From Lucinisca nassula (Eukaryota; Mollusca; Bivalvia; Lucinida; Lucinidae), in NCBI GenBank assembly GCA_963580285.1, contig OY757026.1, positions 49,947,143 to 50,011,142 on the forward strand: a stretch of 64,000 nucleotides of DNA, read 5' to 3'. Made by a program: the position numbers and the translations under genes. Positions 20,661 to 30,722 of this stretch are shown here, piece by piece; the first letter of the stretch is position 1; the number at the start of each line of letters is the position of its first letter. The notes under the pieces were generated by a model, which was not told the DNA's origin, made no database searches, and saw only the letters and a list, made by a program, of their open reading frames with translations.

Positions 20661-20859
20661 GACGAGCTAAGCTGTCTCATGACAGCTCTTGTTGACAGTA
20701 TTATGTAAGTGCAGTGTCTGGGCATGATGCAGTGCTTGCTGCACTTTTATTAATCTCCCACCACCAAGTGGAGCAGGGATTATTAATCTCCAGCGGCAAA
20801 GCGGAGCGGGGATTAGAGGAATGGCATCTGTTTGTCCATCCGTCTGTCCATCCAAACGT

Positions 20860-22150
20860 CAGTCGTCCATAACACTTTCTTGTCAACTCCCTATCTCCTG
20901 AACCTTTTGATAGATTTTCGTTAAACTTTGGTCAAATATTCCCTTCAGTGAGCTGATGTGCAGAACCCATAAATGAAACCTGCCAGCTCAAGGTCAAGGT
21001 CACAGTTGAAGGTCGCGAGTTTGAATCTTTGAATTTCATGTCCGTTCCATATCTCCTTTACCCATTGATGGAGTTTCCTTGAACTTTGGTCAAATATCCC
21101 CCTCAGTGAGCTGATGTGCAGAACCCATAAATAAACCATGCTGACTCAAGGTTACAGTTAAAGGTTACAAGTTTGAAACTTTGGATTTTTGTGTCTGCTC
21201 CATATCTCCTTTACCCTGGAAGGATTTTCATTAAACTCTGGTCAGATATCCCCCTCAGTGAGCTGATGTGCAGAACCCATAAATACCGGCCCCGATAGCT
21301 CAGTTGGTAGAGTGTCTGCTCCTCGGAATGGGAGGTCACGGGTTGGATCCCGGGCCGCGACATACCAAAGTCGTTAAGAATGGTACTAGCTGCTCCTCGC
21401 TTGGTACTCAGATTTACGGGGAAGAGGTAGGACTGGTCGACCCAGTGTCAGGATAATGTGACTGGGTGTGGTATCATGTAATGTGTCTGGGACATGATAC
21501 TTCAGTGAGGCAGCACTATAAAAGTGAGCATTGAGCTCCCTGTCGCAACCAGACACCGTCGTGATATGACTGAAAAATTGTTGAAAGTGAGGTTAAACCC
21601 GAATTCACACACACACACACACACAGAACCCATAAACAAACTCAAGGTCACAGTTGAAGGTCACGAGTTTGAAACTTTGGATTTTGTGTCCGCTCCATAT
21701 CTCCTTTACCCCTGGAAGGATTTTCCTTAAACTTTGGTCGAATATCCCCCTCAATGAGCTGATGTGCAGAACCCATAAATAAACCATGCCGACTCAAGGT
21801 CAAATGACATTTGAAGGTCAAGCGTTTGAATCTTTGCATTGTGTGTCCATTCCATATCTCCTTTACCCCTGGAAGGATTTTCATTAAACTTTGGTCAGAT
21901 ATCCCCCTTAGTGAGGTGATGTGTAGAACCCATAACTAAACCATGCAGACTCAAGGTCAAGGTCACAGTTGAAGGTCATGAGTTTGAAACTTTGAATTGT
22001 GTGTTCGCTCCATATTTCCTTTACCCTTAAAAGGAATTTCATTAAACTTTGGTCAAATCTCCCCCTCAGTCAGCTGATATTCAGAACCCTTAAATAAACC
22101 ATGCCAACTCAAGGTCAAGGTCACAGGTGAAGGTCACAAGGTTGACGCTT
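20860..22150 (+). repeat. Tandem array, about 155 bp period, AAGGTCA-rich
   Basis: TGAGCTGATGTGCAGAACCC recurs at 20949, 21107, 21259, 21755, 21912 and 22070: 158 and 152 bp, then a SINE, then 157 and 158 bp. Each unit carries ACTCAAGGTCAAGGTCAC or a variant, GAAGGTCA, and TCCATATCTCCTTTACCC. Low divergence suggests recent amplification or ongoing exchange. Confidence 0.9.
21284..21623 (+). repeat. tRNA-derived SINE (family E), full length, with target duplication
   Basis: 340 bp between two CAGAACCCATAAA copies (21271-21283 and 21624-21636). The head has GATAGCTCAGTTGGTAGAG (A box) and CACGGGTTGGATCCCGGGC (B box, with TTGG in place of TTCG). The body includes CAAAGTCGTTAAGAATGG, CTGGGACATGATACTTCAG and CGTCGTGATATGACTG. 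It ends GAGGTTAAACCCGAATTC plus (CA)10. Head similarity to tRNA is limited to the D and T arms. Confidence 0.9.
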
Positions 22151-22611
22151 GTTATTAAAGTGCGGCGGGGAATTTGGATGTCCCTCAGACTGCTTTCTTA
22201 ATTGTTTCAGCAGAAACGTTCATATTTGTTTTTCTGCAATTCTGCAAGGAAATTTGACAGCACAAGGGCAATTTTGTTCCATATAACCCGTGAGCAAAAA
22301 TATATTACACTCTTTCACTTGCCTTCGCTGATTTGCGTTGTCCGCCATCTTTGATTTACTGCAGTTTGTGAGAAATAAAAGCAAAACAATTTCATACCCC
22401 ACAACAATTTCCAGCCAATAAATTTGTTTTCCTTTATAAAAATCTCATTCCAACATGACGTAAACATGGTCAGCATAAAGTGTGCAGAAGGGCAGCTATG
22501 TTTTATGACATCCCATGTAAACATGTACTTCTAAAGACGTCTGCTGCAAAAGCATCCCTTGAAAAACATTGAACAATGTACAAAACGTCTTCAAAAAGCT
22601 TTCCAGTATAA
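22151..22611. other. No gene recognised
   Basis: AT-rich, with 'tccgccatctttg' but no open frame of coding character. Confidence 0.4.
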
Positions 22612-22917
22612 CAATCGTTATTTTGATTCTTGACAGGGAACATGGGATCATATTCTCTGCCTGAGAGAGATATTTGCCCAATAGGCCGTAAAATTCCGTC
22701 TGAAAGCGATATTTGCCCTCGCCTTACGGCCTATATTTGCCCAATAGGCCGTAAAATTCCATCTGAAAGCGATATTTGCCCTCGCCTTACGGCCTGGGCA
22801 AATATCTCTCTCAGTCTGAAAGTGATATTTGCCCTCGCCTTACGTCTTGGGCAAATATCTCTCTTTGCCAGGGAATATGGTCCCATGTCCTCCGTCAAGA
22901 ATCAAAATAACTTACAT
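22612..22917. mobile_element. Fold-back element with internal GATATTTGCCCTCGCC repeats
   Basis: The left arm CGTTATTTTGATTCTTGACA, GGGAACATGGGATCATATTC, GAGAGATATTTGCCCA is matched in inverse by TGGGCAAATATCTCTCTTTG, GGGAATATGGTCCCATGTCC, GTCAAGAATCAAAATAAC. Between them the unit TCTGAAAGCGATATTTGCC / CTCGCCTTACGGCCT occurs three times and AATAGGCCGTAAAATTCC twice. A MITE that has gained internal duplications. Confidence 0.8.
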
Positions 22918-23195
22918 TGTGAAAAGTAAATAACAAAGTGTTGACCACAACATTTTTAGTTTTGAACAATTGGGCATCATGGGGGCCCAGAAGTCCTAAT
23001 TGTCAGAATCAGTAATGTAGTCCTGTTTCTCAAACATGCTTGAGCCATCATCAAGTACATTTTCTACTGTTTGAAAAAGAACCTATTTTGTACTTATTGG
23101 AATCTTCCGCCTTATTTATAGCAGGAAACCTTTATGAAATTTAGGAGTTTTTGGTAGAGCTACTTTTAGACATTTTTAACCCTAACTACATTTGA
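22918..23195. other. No gene recognised
   Basis: Nothing assignable. Confidence 0.4.
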
Positions 23196-23502
23196 AAATG
23201 TCGTCTGCTTATGTTGTTTGCTGAATTTTCTTGTGAATGTTTTAACACATATTTTTTCTTACATGCAAACAGTGTGGGCCCAAATCAGACTGCTCCTAGA
23301 AGAGCGGTCTGATTTGGGTCCACACTGTTTGCAAAAATACCTTTTAAAGTAACCAGCAGACGACAAAGCAGATGGCAATTGTGAAAACAGTGTGGACCCA
23401 GATCAGACTGCTCCTAGAGGAGCAGTCTGATTTGGGTCCACACTGTTTGCAAAAATGACTTTTAAAGTAACCAGCAAACGACGAAGCAGACGACATTTGT
23501 GG
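23196..23502. repeat. Tandemly doubled fold-back with outer arms
   Basis: Two hairpins, 23265-23332 and 23385-23450, lie 118-120 bp apart with the same spacer (CTTTTAAAGTAACCAGCA, GACGA.AAGCAGA). Cores: AATCAGACTGCTCC / GAGCGGTCTGATTTGGG and GATCAGACTGCTCC / GGAGCAGTCTGATTTGGG. Outside, AATGTCGTCTGCTTATG (23198) is inverted with GAAGCAGACGACATTTG (23485), so the pair sits in a larger palindrome. Confidence 0.85.
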
Positions 23503-23538
23503 TGATTGACATTTTATGGGTAAAGAAAATTTAATGAC

Positions 23539-23613
23539 CAAACATTTTGCAATAGTGAAGGCCCAGTTCAGATGCTACTTTATATGTCATCTGAGCTGGA
23601 CCTGTAATGTTTG
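23539..23613. repeat. Diverged GCAAACAGTG-type fold-back
   Basis: CAAACATT ... GGCCCAGTTCAGATG faces CATCTGAGCTGGACC ... AATGTTTG. The arms keep pairing although the sequence has drifted from the family. Confidence 0.65.
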
Positions 23614-23949
23614 CCAGTGATCCATTTTATGGTTTTCCAAATAAAATGGGTTAATATTTATAGGGAGAAAGGTTCTCTCATACAGACTATGTAATATTTC
23701 ATCCAATGAAGTCTTAATAATTTTGCCGCTAATTCTATGTTATCGGAGTTACGTCTGTACTTGCATGAACTGTAATTAGTGACATCATCACAGCTGTGCA
23801 AGAGAAATAATGTTCTTTTTTGTCTCTTGTCAGGTCGAGAGGAGTTAACTGTTGGTTTTCTTTTGCTCCAGCATTTCAGTTATTTCATGCTGTCGAGTCC
23901 TCATCGTTGTTTCATCTCTGTATTCATTTCCTTCATATGGACTGATCAA
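23614..23949. other. No gene recognised
   Basis: Nothing assignable. Confidence 0.4.
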
Positions 23950-24135
23950 ATTATTTGTTTGTTTGTTTGTATTGGAGTTTAATGGCCCAGTCAGCACTAT
24001 TTTAGGTCATTTTTGAGCCGGTCAGTTTACCTATCCATACTTTTCCTGGGTAGGCTTATACGTAGGCGGTTAATTTCTTTCACCAGAAACTGACAACTGC
24101 CCTTCTTGAGTCAGCGGAAGGGAGAGAATGACTGT
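23950..24135 (-). repeat. SINE-D copy without head
   Basis: TTTGTTTGTTTGTTTGTATT, GGAGTTTAATGGCCCAGTC, GAGCCGGTCAGTTTACC, GGTAGGCTTATACGTAGGC, CAGAAACTGACAACTGCCC and TCAGCGGAAGGGAGAGAATG match 55590-55785 read in reverse. Confidence 0.85.
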
Positions 24136-24228
24136 AGAAAAGAGTTTTATCTTTGCATGTATGTATTGCTAATAGCTTTTTATTATGGGTAAAAATGACC
24201 AACAGAACAATCCTACACAAAAATTCTG

Positions 24229-24887
24229 AAAAGGAGCAGTCTCTATAAGGCTGTTTTCATGGCCACAACCGATTTCCTTTAAACTTTGTAGCTTCAAATT
24301 GGAACCTGTTGGCTGTCTAATGGTGAATTTTTAGACTCTTTGGTTCACTGGTTTTTGCTGTATACACTATTAAAGTGGGTGGGGTAATGTCACCCCATCA
24401 AGGGTATACCAACAAAAATGCTATTATTTTTGTTCAAAGTGCATGACTGGAGGCGATGTTTGCCGTATGCTTACTACCCTTTTAGGCATGGCAGCCGGTG
24501 ATAATAGTCTTATAAATATCAAACAAGAGAAGAGTTTATACGCGCTTGTAAGTTGTACCCAAATATCAGTAATTTTTATTCCCCAACTTTACGAAAAACC
24601 ACAACACCTTTACAGTTTTCAACTTATTTCAAAGATCTTTCATAAATATAATGTTGATGTAATAGTCATTCTAGGTATATGTCAGAATTATTGTTAGTTC
24701 ATAAAACTTAAAGAGTTACCTGCCCCTGAAATTGGATTTTACCCATTTTTTAAATCGGAGTGCATTTATCCGTTTGTAGTACTCACAACTTCATTTGAAA
24801 GTGAATAAACCGATTCCATGCAAATATTATTAAATAGATGTGGACAAGGAAGTCATTTGATTTAATAGTGCATGCTAGTATTTCCTT
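24229..24887 (+). repeat. Left inverted arm of the Harbinger element
   Basis: About 655 bp, matching 27847-28502 in inverse. Both arms keep an 84-codon open frame (24443-24697; 28034-28288 minus). Between arms this frame has both silent and replacement changes in similar number (I count four silent, five replacement bases), so it does not look conserved as protein. I do not call it a gene. Confidence 0.85.
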
Positions 24888-25551
24888 TTTTTTTGTTATT
24901 TATGAACTCTTAATTTCCAGGTGCAAATGGAACATTTTTCAACAGTCAAACATTTTTGACCACCAAAGCAGGCTTTGCTCATGTTGTGGAACCTCATTTT
25001 AGACAGATACTGTGCTTGAATATAAGCCTGTATGGTCTTACGACATGTTTAAGAATTTGTTAATTTACTGATCTTACTCTGAATCGCTAGATGTACTCCA
25101 TGTGTCAACAGCAGCATCATAAACAAAATCAATATGTTCCCGGCTTGGTTTTGCTTCACTATTTTCTGTTTTGTTCCCCTAATATCCCAAATACCAGAGA
25201 ACAGAAGCCACATGTGCGCAACATCCCGCGGTACGAGCTCCACTTCTGCACCCGAAATACCATCCAGTGATTGGGTTCAGTCCTTGTGTATATTCAACCC
25301 ACATGTTATATGTTTTATTAGATGTGTGGCGAGAACGTATCTGTGCTTTGAGAACACCATCTTCTTCTTTGTGTGCCATTATCTCATATGATCCATTGTC
25401 GTCAAAATGTTCATCTGTGTAAGATTTGGCTTGTTTCAGCTGGTAAATACCCAGTTTCAAATCCCTGAGTTCATCCTCAGTCATCTCTGGGATATTCTCA
25501 AGTTTCTCATCATCGATCTTTTCCAAATAACCCGTTTTTTATCCCAGCCAT

Positions 25552-26518
25552 TTTTTGTCGCGCCTGCTCTTAGCATGGCGCGTTACAGGCGCCCGGTCTT
25601 CCGACCGTTCGTTCGTCCGTTTGTCAATGCTTCAACATTTGTGACCACCCTAGCATTCACCCTAATGGTCAAGTTTATTTCTCAAGAACTATAAGAGCTT
25701 CATTAATGATACTTGGTACAAACTTGTATCGGGGGATGACAACTTACATGCAAGCATCCATATTTGACCTTGACCTATATTTCATAGTTCACTGACTTTG
25801 TACAATATTGCGACCACCCTAGCGTTCACCCAAATGGTCAAGTTTATTTCTCAAGAACTATAAGAGCTTCTTTAATGATATGTGATACAAACTTGTATCT
25901 GTGGATGGCAACTTGAATGCAAGCATCCATATTTGACCTTGACCTACATGTCATGGTTCACTGACTTTGTAAATTTTGCGACCACCCTAGCGTTCACCCG
26001 TATGGTCGAGTTTATTTCTCAAGAACTATAAGAGCTTTATTAGTGATACTTGGCACAAACTTTTATCTGGGGATGGTAACTTAAATGCAAGCATCCATAT
26101 TTAACCTTGACCTATATTTCATGGTTCACTGACTTTGTAAAATATTGCGACCACACTAGCGTTCACCCTAATGGTCAAGTTTATTTCTCAAGATTTATAA
26201 GAGCTTCATTAATGATATTTGGTGCAAACTTGAATCTGGGGATGACAACTTAAATGCAAGCATCCATATTTGACCTTGACCTAAATTTCATGGTTCACTG
26301 ACTTTGTAAAATATTGTGACCACCCTAGCGTTCACCCTAATGGTTAAGTTAATTTCTCAAGAATTATTAGAGCTTCATTAATGATACTTAGTACAAGCTT
26401 GCATTTGAGAATGGGATCTTTTGAGCAAGCGTCTATGTTTGACCTTGACCTACATATCATGGTTCGATGACTTTGCGCCCTCACAGGCGCGACATAGCCT
26501 TCGGCGGAATTCTTGTTA
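25552..26518 (+). mobile_element. 169 bp-repeat cassette (GTCGCGCCTG...CAGGCGCGAC), five units
   Basis: Starts TTTTTGTCGCGCCTGCTCTT and ends CACAGGCGCGACATAGCC, TTCGGCGGAATT. GTCGCGCCTG and CAGGCGCGAC are perfect inverse matches. Between lie five units beginning G(C/T)GACCACCCTAGCG at 25641, 25810, 25978, 26147 and 26316: periods 169, 168, 169, 169. Each unit has TCAAGAACTATAAGAGCTTC and TTTGACCTTGACCTA. The insertion lies inside transposase coding sequence, and no target duplication is evident. Related cassettes: 41850-43070 and 46556-46715. Confidence 0.85.
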
Positions 26519-27010
26519 CAACCTTATCCTGCAGCTTATTTGAAGTTTTTGCTAGGGCCATCATTCTTCTAGCAATTACTTTGCCTGAATCTTTGCTTGT
26601 TACCAAAGGTAGTCTAAATGCATTGCACAATGAGCAAACAATCCTTACATAGTCGCCAACATATGGTATTTGACTATTGGGCATTGTGTTGCTAAGGGCT
26701 TTCCACTTTTTAATTCTCCCATTAGCTGATTCGAAAACCCATCTCACCTTTGTAACTAGCCTTGACTCATTCACCTCTTCAGTCGTATGTTGCTTTTGAG
26801 ATTTGTTTAGGAAGTGAGGCATATGCGAATTTATTTCAAATTCCTTAAGTATATCTATAGCATCCCTGAAGCCGTGGTCTACAACGAGAAGATCATCTTC
26901 TTCAAACCAGTCAGTAATATTTTCTGCATTAGTCTTTAACATGTGTTCGGTAATCTTAGCATCTGTGTTTTTCCCATCTGCAAGATATGGTCCCATCACA
27001 GTCAAAATGT

Positions 27011-27314
27011 TTGTTTGTTTGTTTGATTTGAGGTTTAACGTCCCCGTCAACACTGTAAAGGTAATTTTGGAGACATTGCTTCCAATTTTGTGGGACTTTT
27101 ACCCGGCATTGAGATGAAATGACATCTCAAGCCCTGTCGTCCAATAAACAAATAGGGTTTTATTAGCATGGACGGTCCGCCTTGCACCACGGTTCTTGGA
27201 CAGGCTTAGATCCTCTAAGTGGTTTACCAGTACTAGTGTGCGGGCCTGATTCAGCTCTGCGTGGAAGCATCATGCAGCCCATATATTTCTTCAAGCCCCT
27301 ATGGGCGGGGACCG
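27011..27314 (-). repeat. SINE-A, full length, inside the transposase
   Basis: Flanked by CAGTCAAAATGT on both sides (26999-27010 and 27315-27326). Its two ends (TTTGTTTGTTTGATTTGAGG and CCCCTATGGGCGGGGACCG) therefore define the complete element, about 304 bp. It splits the transposase just after the first catalytic Asp. Confidence 0.92.
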
Positions 27315-27539
27315 CAGTCAAAATGTAACCATCAGTGGCCACAAGCATCATAGGTTTCAGCAAAGGCTGTCCTTTATGTACGGAATAAGATCTTCTCTGA
27401 AATGAGTAGTTTCCACTCTTCTAAATTTATATGTATGTTCCATCAGCCACTGCGATTGCAACACCAGAATTTGAATCCCCAAATAGGACATTGCAAAAGT
27501 TGATGTATGATTCAGGGATGTTAGAGAAATACTAAAGGG

Positions 27540-27845
27540 TTATGAAATCAATTCTCATATGCTTCACTTCCTAATCAAATCTCCGAAGCAATATACGACT
27601 GAAGAGGCCAATGATTCAAGGCTAGGTACAAAGTAAGATAGGTTGTCGAATCAGCTAATGGGAGAATTACAAAGTTGAAGGCCTTAGCAACAAAATATCC
27701 AATAGTAAAATACCATATGTTGGCGGCTATGTAAGAATTGTTTGCTCGTTTTGCAATGTGTTTAGACCACAAGGACTGAACCCAATCACTGGATAGTACT
27801 GTTGGTGAAGAAGTGGTGCTCGTACCGTGGGATGTTGTGCTCATG
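27540..27845 (+). pseudogene. Inverted second fragment of the Harbinger transposase
   Basis: CATATGCTTCACTTCCTAAT, GAATCAGCTAATGGGAGAAT, AATACCATATGTTGGCGGC and AATTGTTTGCTCG parallel the minus-strand transposase around its catalytic Glu, then jump directly to AGGACTGAACCCAATCACTG and GGGATGTTGTGCTCATGTG, the SWIM-like part. The linking region is deleted. It is more diverged from the minus copy than the outer arms are from each other. Confidence 0.75.
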
Positions 27846-28569
27846 TGCTTGCTAGCATGCACTATTAAATCAAATGACTTCTTTGTCCACATCTATTTAA
27901 TTATAATTGCATGGAATCGGTTTATTCACTTCCAAATGAAGTTGTGAGTACTACAAACGGATAAATGCACTCTGATTTTAAAAAATGGGTAAAATCCAAT
28001 TTCAGGGGCAGGTAACTCTTTAAGTTTTATGAACTAACAATAATTCTGACATATACCTAGAATGACTATTACATCAACATTATATTTATGAAAGATCTTT
28101 GAAATAAGTTGAAAACTGTAAAGGTGTTGTGGTTTTTCGTATAGTTGGGGAATAAAAATTACTAATATTTGGGTACAACTTACAAGCGCGTATAAACTCT
28201 TCTCTTGTTTTATATTTATAAGACTGTTATCCCCGGCTATTATGCCTAAAAGGGTAGAAAGCATACGGCAAACATCGCCTCCAGTCATGCACTTTGAACA
28301 AAAATAATAGCATTTTTGTTGGTATACCCTTGATGGGGTGACATTACCCCACCCACTTTAATAGTGTATACAGCAAAAACCAGTGGACCAAAGAGTCTAA
28401 ATATTCACCATTAGACAGCCAATAGGTTCCAATTTGAAGCTACAAAGTTTAAAGGAAATCGGTTGTGGCCATGAAAATAGCCTTATAGAGACTGCTCCTT
28501 TTACAACCAAAAAATGAAAATTTTCCGATATAAAATTCTCATATTTGTAGTATTTCTGCACAAGACATA

Positions 28570-28635
28570 TATAGATTGTGGGTACTTGTTAGAACCGCCT
28601 CGATGAGGCAGTTCTAACAGTACCCACAATCTATG
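28570..28635. repeat. GAACCGCC-type fold-back, partly decayed
   Basis: ATAGATTGTGGGTACTTG, TTAGAACCGCCTCGATGAGG, CAGTTCTAACAGTACCCAC, AATCTATG. One arm has CAGTTC for CGGTTC. Followed by a 28 bp direct repeat (AATAATGTATATATACCCCT) at 28656 and 28687. Confidence 0.8.
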
Positions 28636-28789
28636 TTATTGAGCAGAAATAAGAAAAATAATGTATATATACCCCTGTAAATATGTAAATAATGTATATA
28701 TACCCCTGTAAAACCCAGGTTTTCTATTTAAAAGTGGGGTTCAAAATTATATAGGTGTGTTTTTGTGATGAAAAATAGAAAAACGTTAA

Positions 28790-29903
28790 AACGACCACTT
28801 CCTATAGGCTAATGGCCTGATTTCAGAATAATTTCACAGGAATGTTTCTCTTAGTACTCTTTACTGAAATTACAAAAGTCTTTTCGCTTTGATAAACAAA
28901 ATGGCCACCAGAGCTAAAAATAGAAAAACCTTTATACGACAGCTTCTCTTAGGGAAATGGCCTGATTTCAATTAATTTCAAAGAAATGTTCCTCTTTTGA
29001 CCCTTTGCTGAAATTGCTAAAATTATCCCGCTCTGCTGAACAAAATGGCCACCAGAGCTATAAATAGAAAAACTTTTAAATGACATTTCCTCCTAGGCTA
29101 GTGGCTTAATTTAAAAAAAAATCACAGAAATGTTCCTTGTGTGAACCTGTACCAAAATTGCTAAAATTGTTCCGCTCTTTGAACAAAATGGTCACCAGAA
29201 CTAAAAACAGAAATAACTTTTGAGTGACATCACCTCTAAGGCAAATGGTGCTATTTCAAAATTATTCAGTTGTTCATCCTTTCTAAAATTGCTAAAATTA
29301 TGCTCCTCTGTACAAATGGGCCGCCAGAGCTAAAAATAGAAAAAAAAACTTTAAGCATCATCTCAATGGCCCAATTTCATTATAATTTCATAGAAGTATG
29401 TCCTCTTATGACTCTTTTCTGAAATTGCTAAAATTATTCTATCCTACCAAACAAAATGGCTGCCAGAGCTAAAAATAGATAAAACTTTTAAACAGCAACT
29501 GCTCCTAAAGCAAATGGCCAGATTTCAAAATAATTTCACAAAAATGTTTCTTTTATGACCCTTTGCCAGAATTGCTTAATTTGTTCATCTCGGCCAAATC
29601 ATAAGACCATCAGAGCTAAATATAGAAAAACCTTTAAACGACATCTCTTCCTATGCCAAAAGCTACTTACATAACAATTTTACAGGATTGTGACTCTTTT
29701 GACCCTTTACTGGAAGTGCTAAAGTGTTTCTGCTTGGCTGAACAAAATGGCGATCGGAGCAAAAAAAAAAAAAAATTAAACAACATCTCCTCCTCACAGA
29801 AATGTTCCATTTATACGCCTCTTTAACAAAATTGCTAAAATGGTTCCACTCAGCTGAACAAAATGGCCACCAGAGCTAAAAATAGCAAAATATTTAAAGA
29901 ACA
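28790..29903 (+). repeat. Tandem array, about 130-140 bp units (GAGCTAAAAATAGAAAAAC type)
   Basis: Units contain ACAAAATGGCCACCAGAGC, TAAAAATAGAAAAACCTTT, ATGGCCTGATTTCA, AATTTCACAGAAATGTTCCT and GACCCTTTGCTGAAATTGC. About eight units by eye, each with private substitutions and small deletions, so an old array. It resumes at 31803 after the 1.9 kb insertion. Related units: 31803-31960, 43190-43540 (inverse) and 47640-47880. Confidence 0.8.
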
Positions 29904-30174
29904 TACCGTAATTCCCTGTGTATACCACGCACTTTTTTCACCCAGAAAACGGTAAAAAAAATCCCCTGCGTGTAATACAATGGCATAGAAAAATGACATT
30001 GTTTTTCTCGAAAAGTCGGCAGGTCACGAAAACCTATTACAAATACAATGTGACACTTTGAGACCCTCATAAAGTTCGTTTGACATATTAATTCATTGAA
30101 TCATTCATACCATTAAAAATGCAATCAATATTCCTATCTCAGACATCAACCTTTCATCCCTTTTTGGGACATCG

Positions 30175-30247
30175 GCAAACAGTGCAGTCCCAGATCAGAC
30201 ACCCCAGAAAGACGCCGCAGACATCTGATTTGGATTTACTCTGTTTG
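30175..30247. repeat. Diverged GCAAACAGTG fold-back
   Basis: GCAAACAGTGCAGTCCCAG, ATCAGAC ... ATCTGATTTGGATTTACTC, TGTTTG. The loop is GC-rich (ccccagaaagacgccgcag), like the copy at 47230. Confidence 0.65.
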
Positions 30248-30722
30248 ATGATTTATAACAGTTCAATTATGACACTATTGTTAATCCCTGTCATATAATT
30301 GCCACCCTGCGGTGCATGTCGATAAGGTGTGAAAATATGGTCAAGTTATGTCTCTAATTTGCGTTTATTCCCCGATCATAAAATTTATTCCGCAATCAAT
30401 GTGAAAATTATTTAATTGCTCCTAAGACGAGTTGCTACGACTATTCTACTATCTCGTGAATGATTATGTTTTGGCGCCAAATAGCAGACGCTTGGCGAGA
30501 AAAGTTGAACGCTTTAAATTGTGTTAACACATCTGTATGCTGGTGTTGGTTATTGACACGGAGCTTACAGAAAGCGCTGTTTTCCACTACCGTTTTGCTA
30601 TCGAGAATTGTTTTACCGTTTCCAAACAATTTTTTATGAAAGAGATACGCCCCATTAAGATAATACAATAGACACGTGTGGGGTTGCTGGGGTCCGATGA
30701 CGTCATTTACCGATTGCGTGCC

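Larger units (their letters stand above)
25179..27530 (-). pseudogene. Broken Harbinger-type DDE transposase with C-terminal SWIM-like zinc-binding domain
   Basis: Reading the minus strand from about 27510: GDSNSGVAIAVADGTYI, two stops (TAA, TAG) at about 27425-27435, then [24 protein letters not shown] (first catalytic Asp). A SINE-A interrupts here; the frame resumes with GPYLADGKNTDAK, DLLVVDHGFRDAIDIL (second Asp), RWVFESANGRIKKWKA (catalytic Glu) and NSQIPYVGDYVRIVCSLC. The order D-D-E with VVDxGFRD and RWxxExxNGRxKKW is that of the DDE_Tnp_4 family. A cassette then splits the frame after KLQDKVVTR. It continues at 25526 with ENIPEMTEDELRDLKLG, YNMWVEYTQGLNPITGWYFG and CRSGARTAGCCAHVASVLWY, a CxC...CxH-like cluster resembling a SWIM domain, and stops at 25179. 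Two nonsense codons and two insertions make it inactive. Confidence 0.8.
24229..28502 (-). mobile_element. Rearranged PIF/Harbinger-type DNA transposon with 655 bp inverted ends
   Basis: The outermost AAAAGGAGCAGTCTCTATAA (24229) is inverted at 28502, and the match continues with about 96-97% identity by eye to 24887 and back to 27847. Between the arms lie remains of a minus-strand transposase (about 27530 to 25179) and, on the plus strand next to the right arm, a second inverted fragment of the same transposase's C-terminal part (27540-27845). So the right end is an inverted copy of the left end with an internal deletion, not an original 5' end. I see no clear target duplication (left flank 'aaattctg', right flank 'acaacc'). 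Two later insertions are inside: a cassette (about 25552-26518) and a SINE-A (27011-27314). Confidence 0.8.

Noticed and set aside
20860..22150. CRISPR-like array
   Set aside because: The units are plain tandem repeats of 130-190 bp without short direct repeats separated by unique spacers, and the DNA is eukaryotic.
25552..26518. Helitron assignment of the 169 bp cassettes
   Set aside because: No Rep/helicase and no confirmed CTRR end; lack of target duplication is suggestive only.
24443..28288. An 84-codon frame kept in both arms of the Harbinger element
   Set aside because: It lies wholly in the duplicated arms; replacement and silent differences between arms are about equal, and no motif is seen. 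The arms were copied, so presence in both is not evidence of selection.
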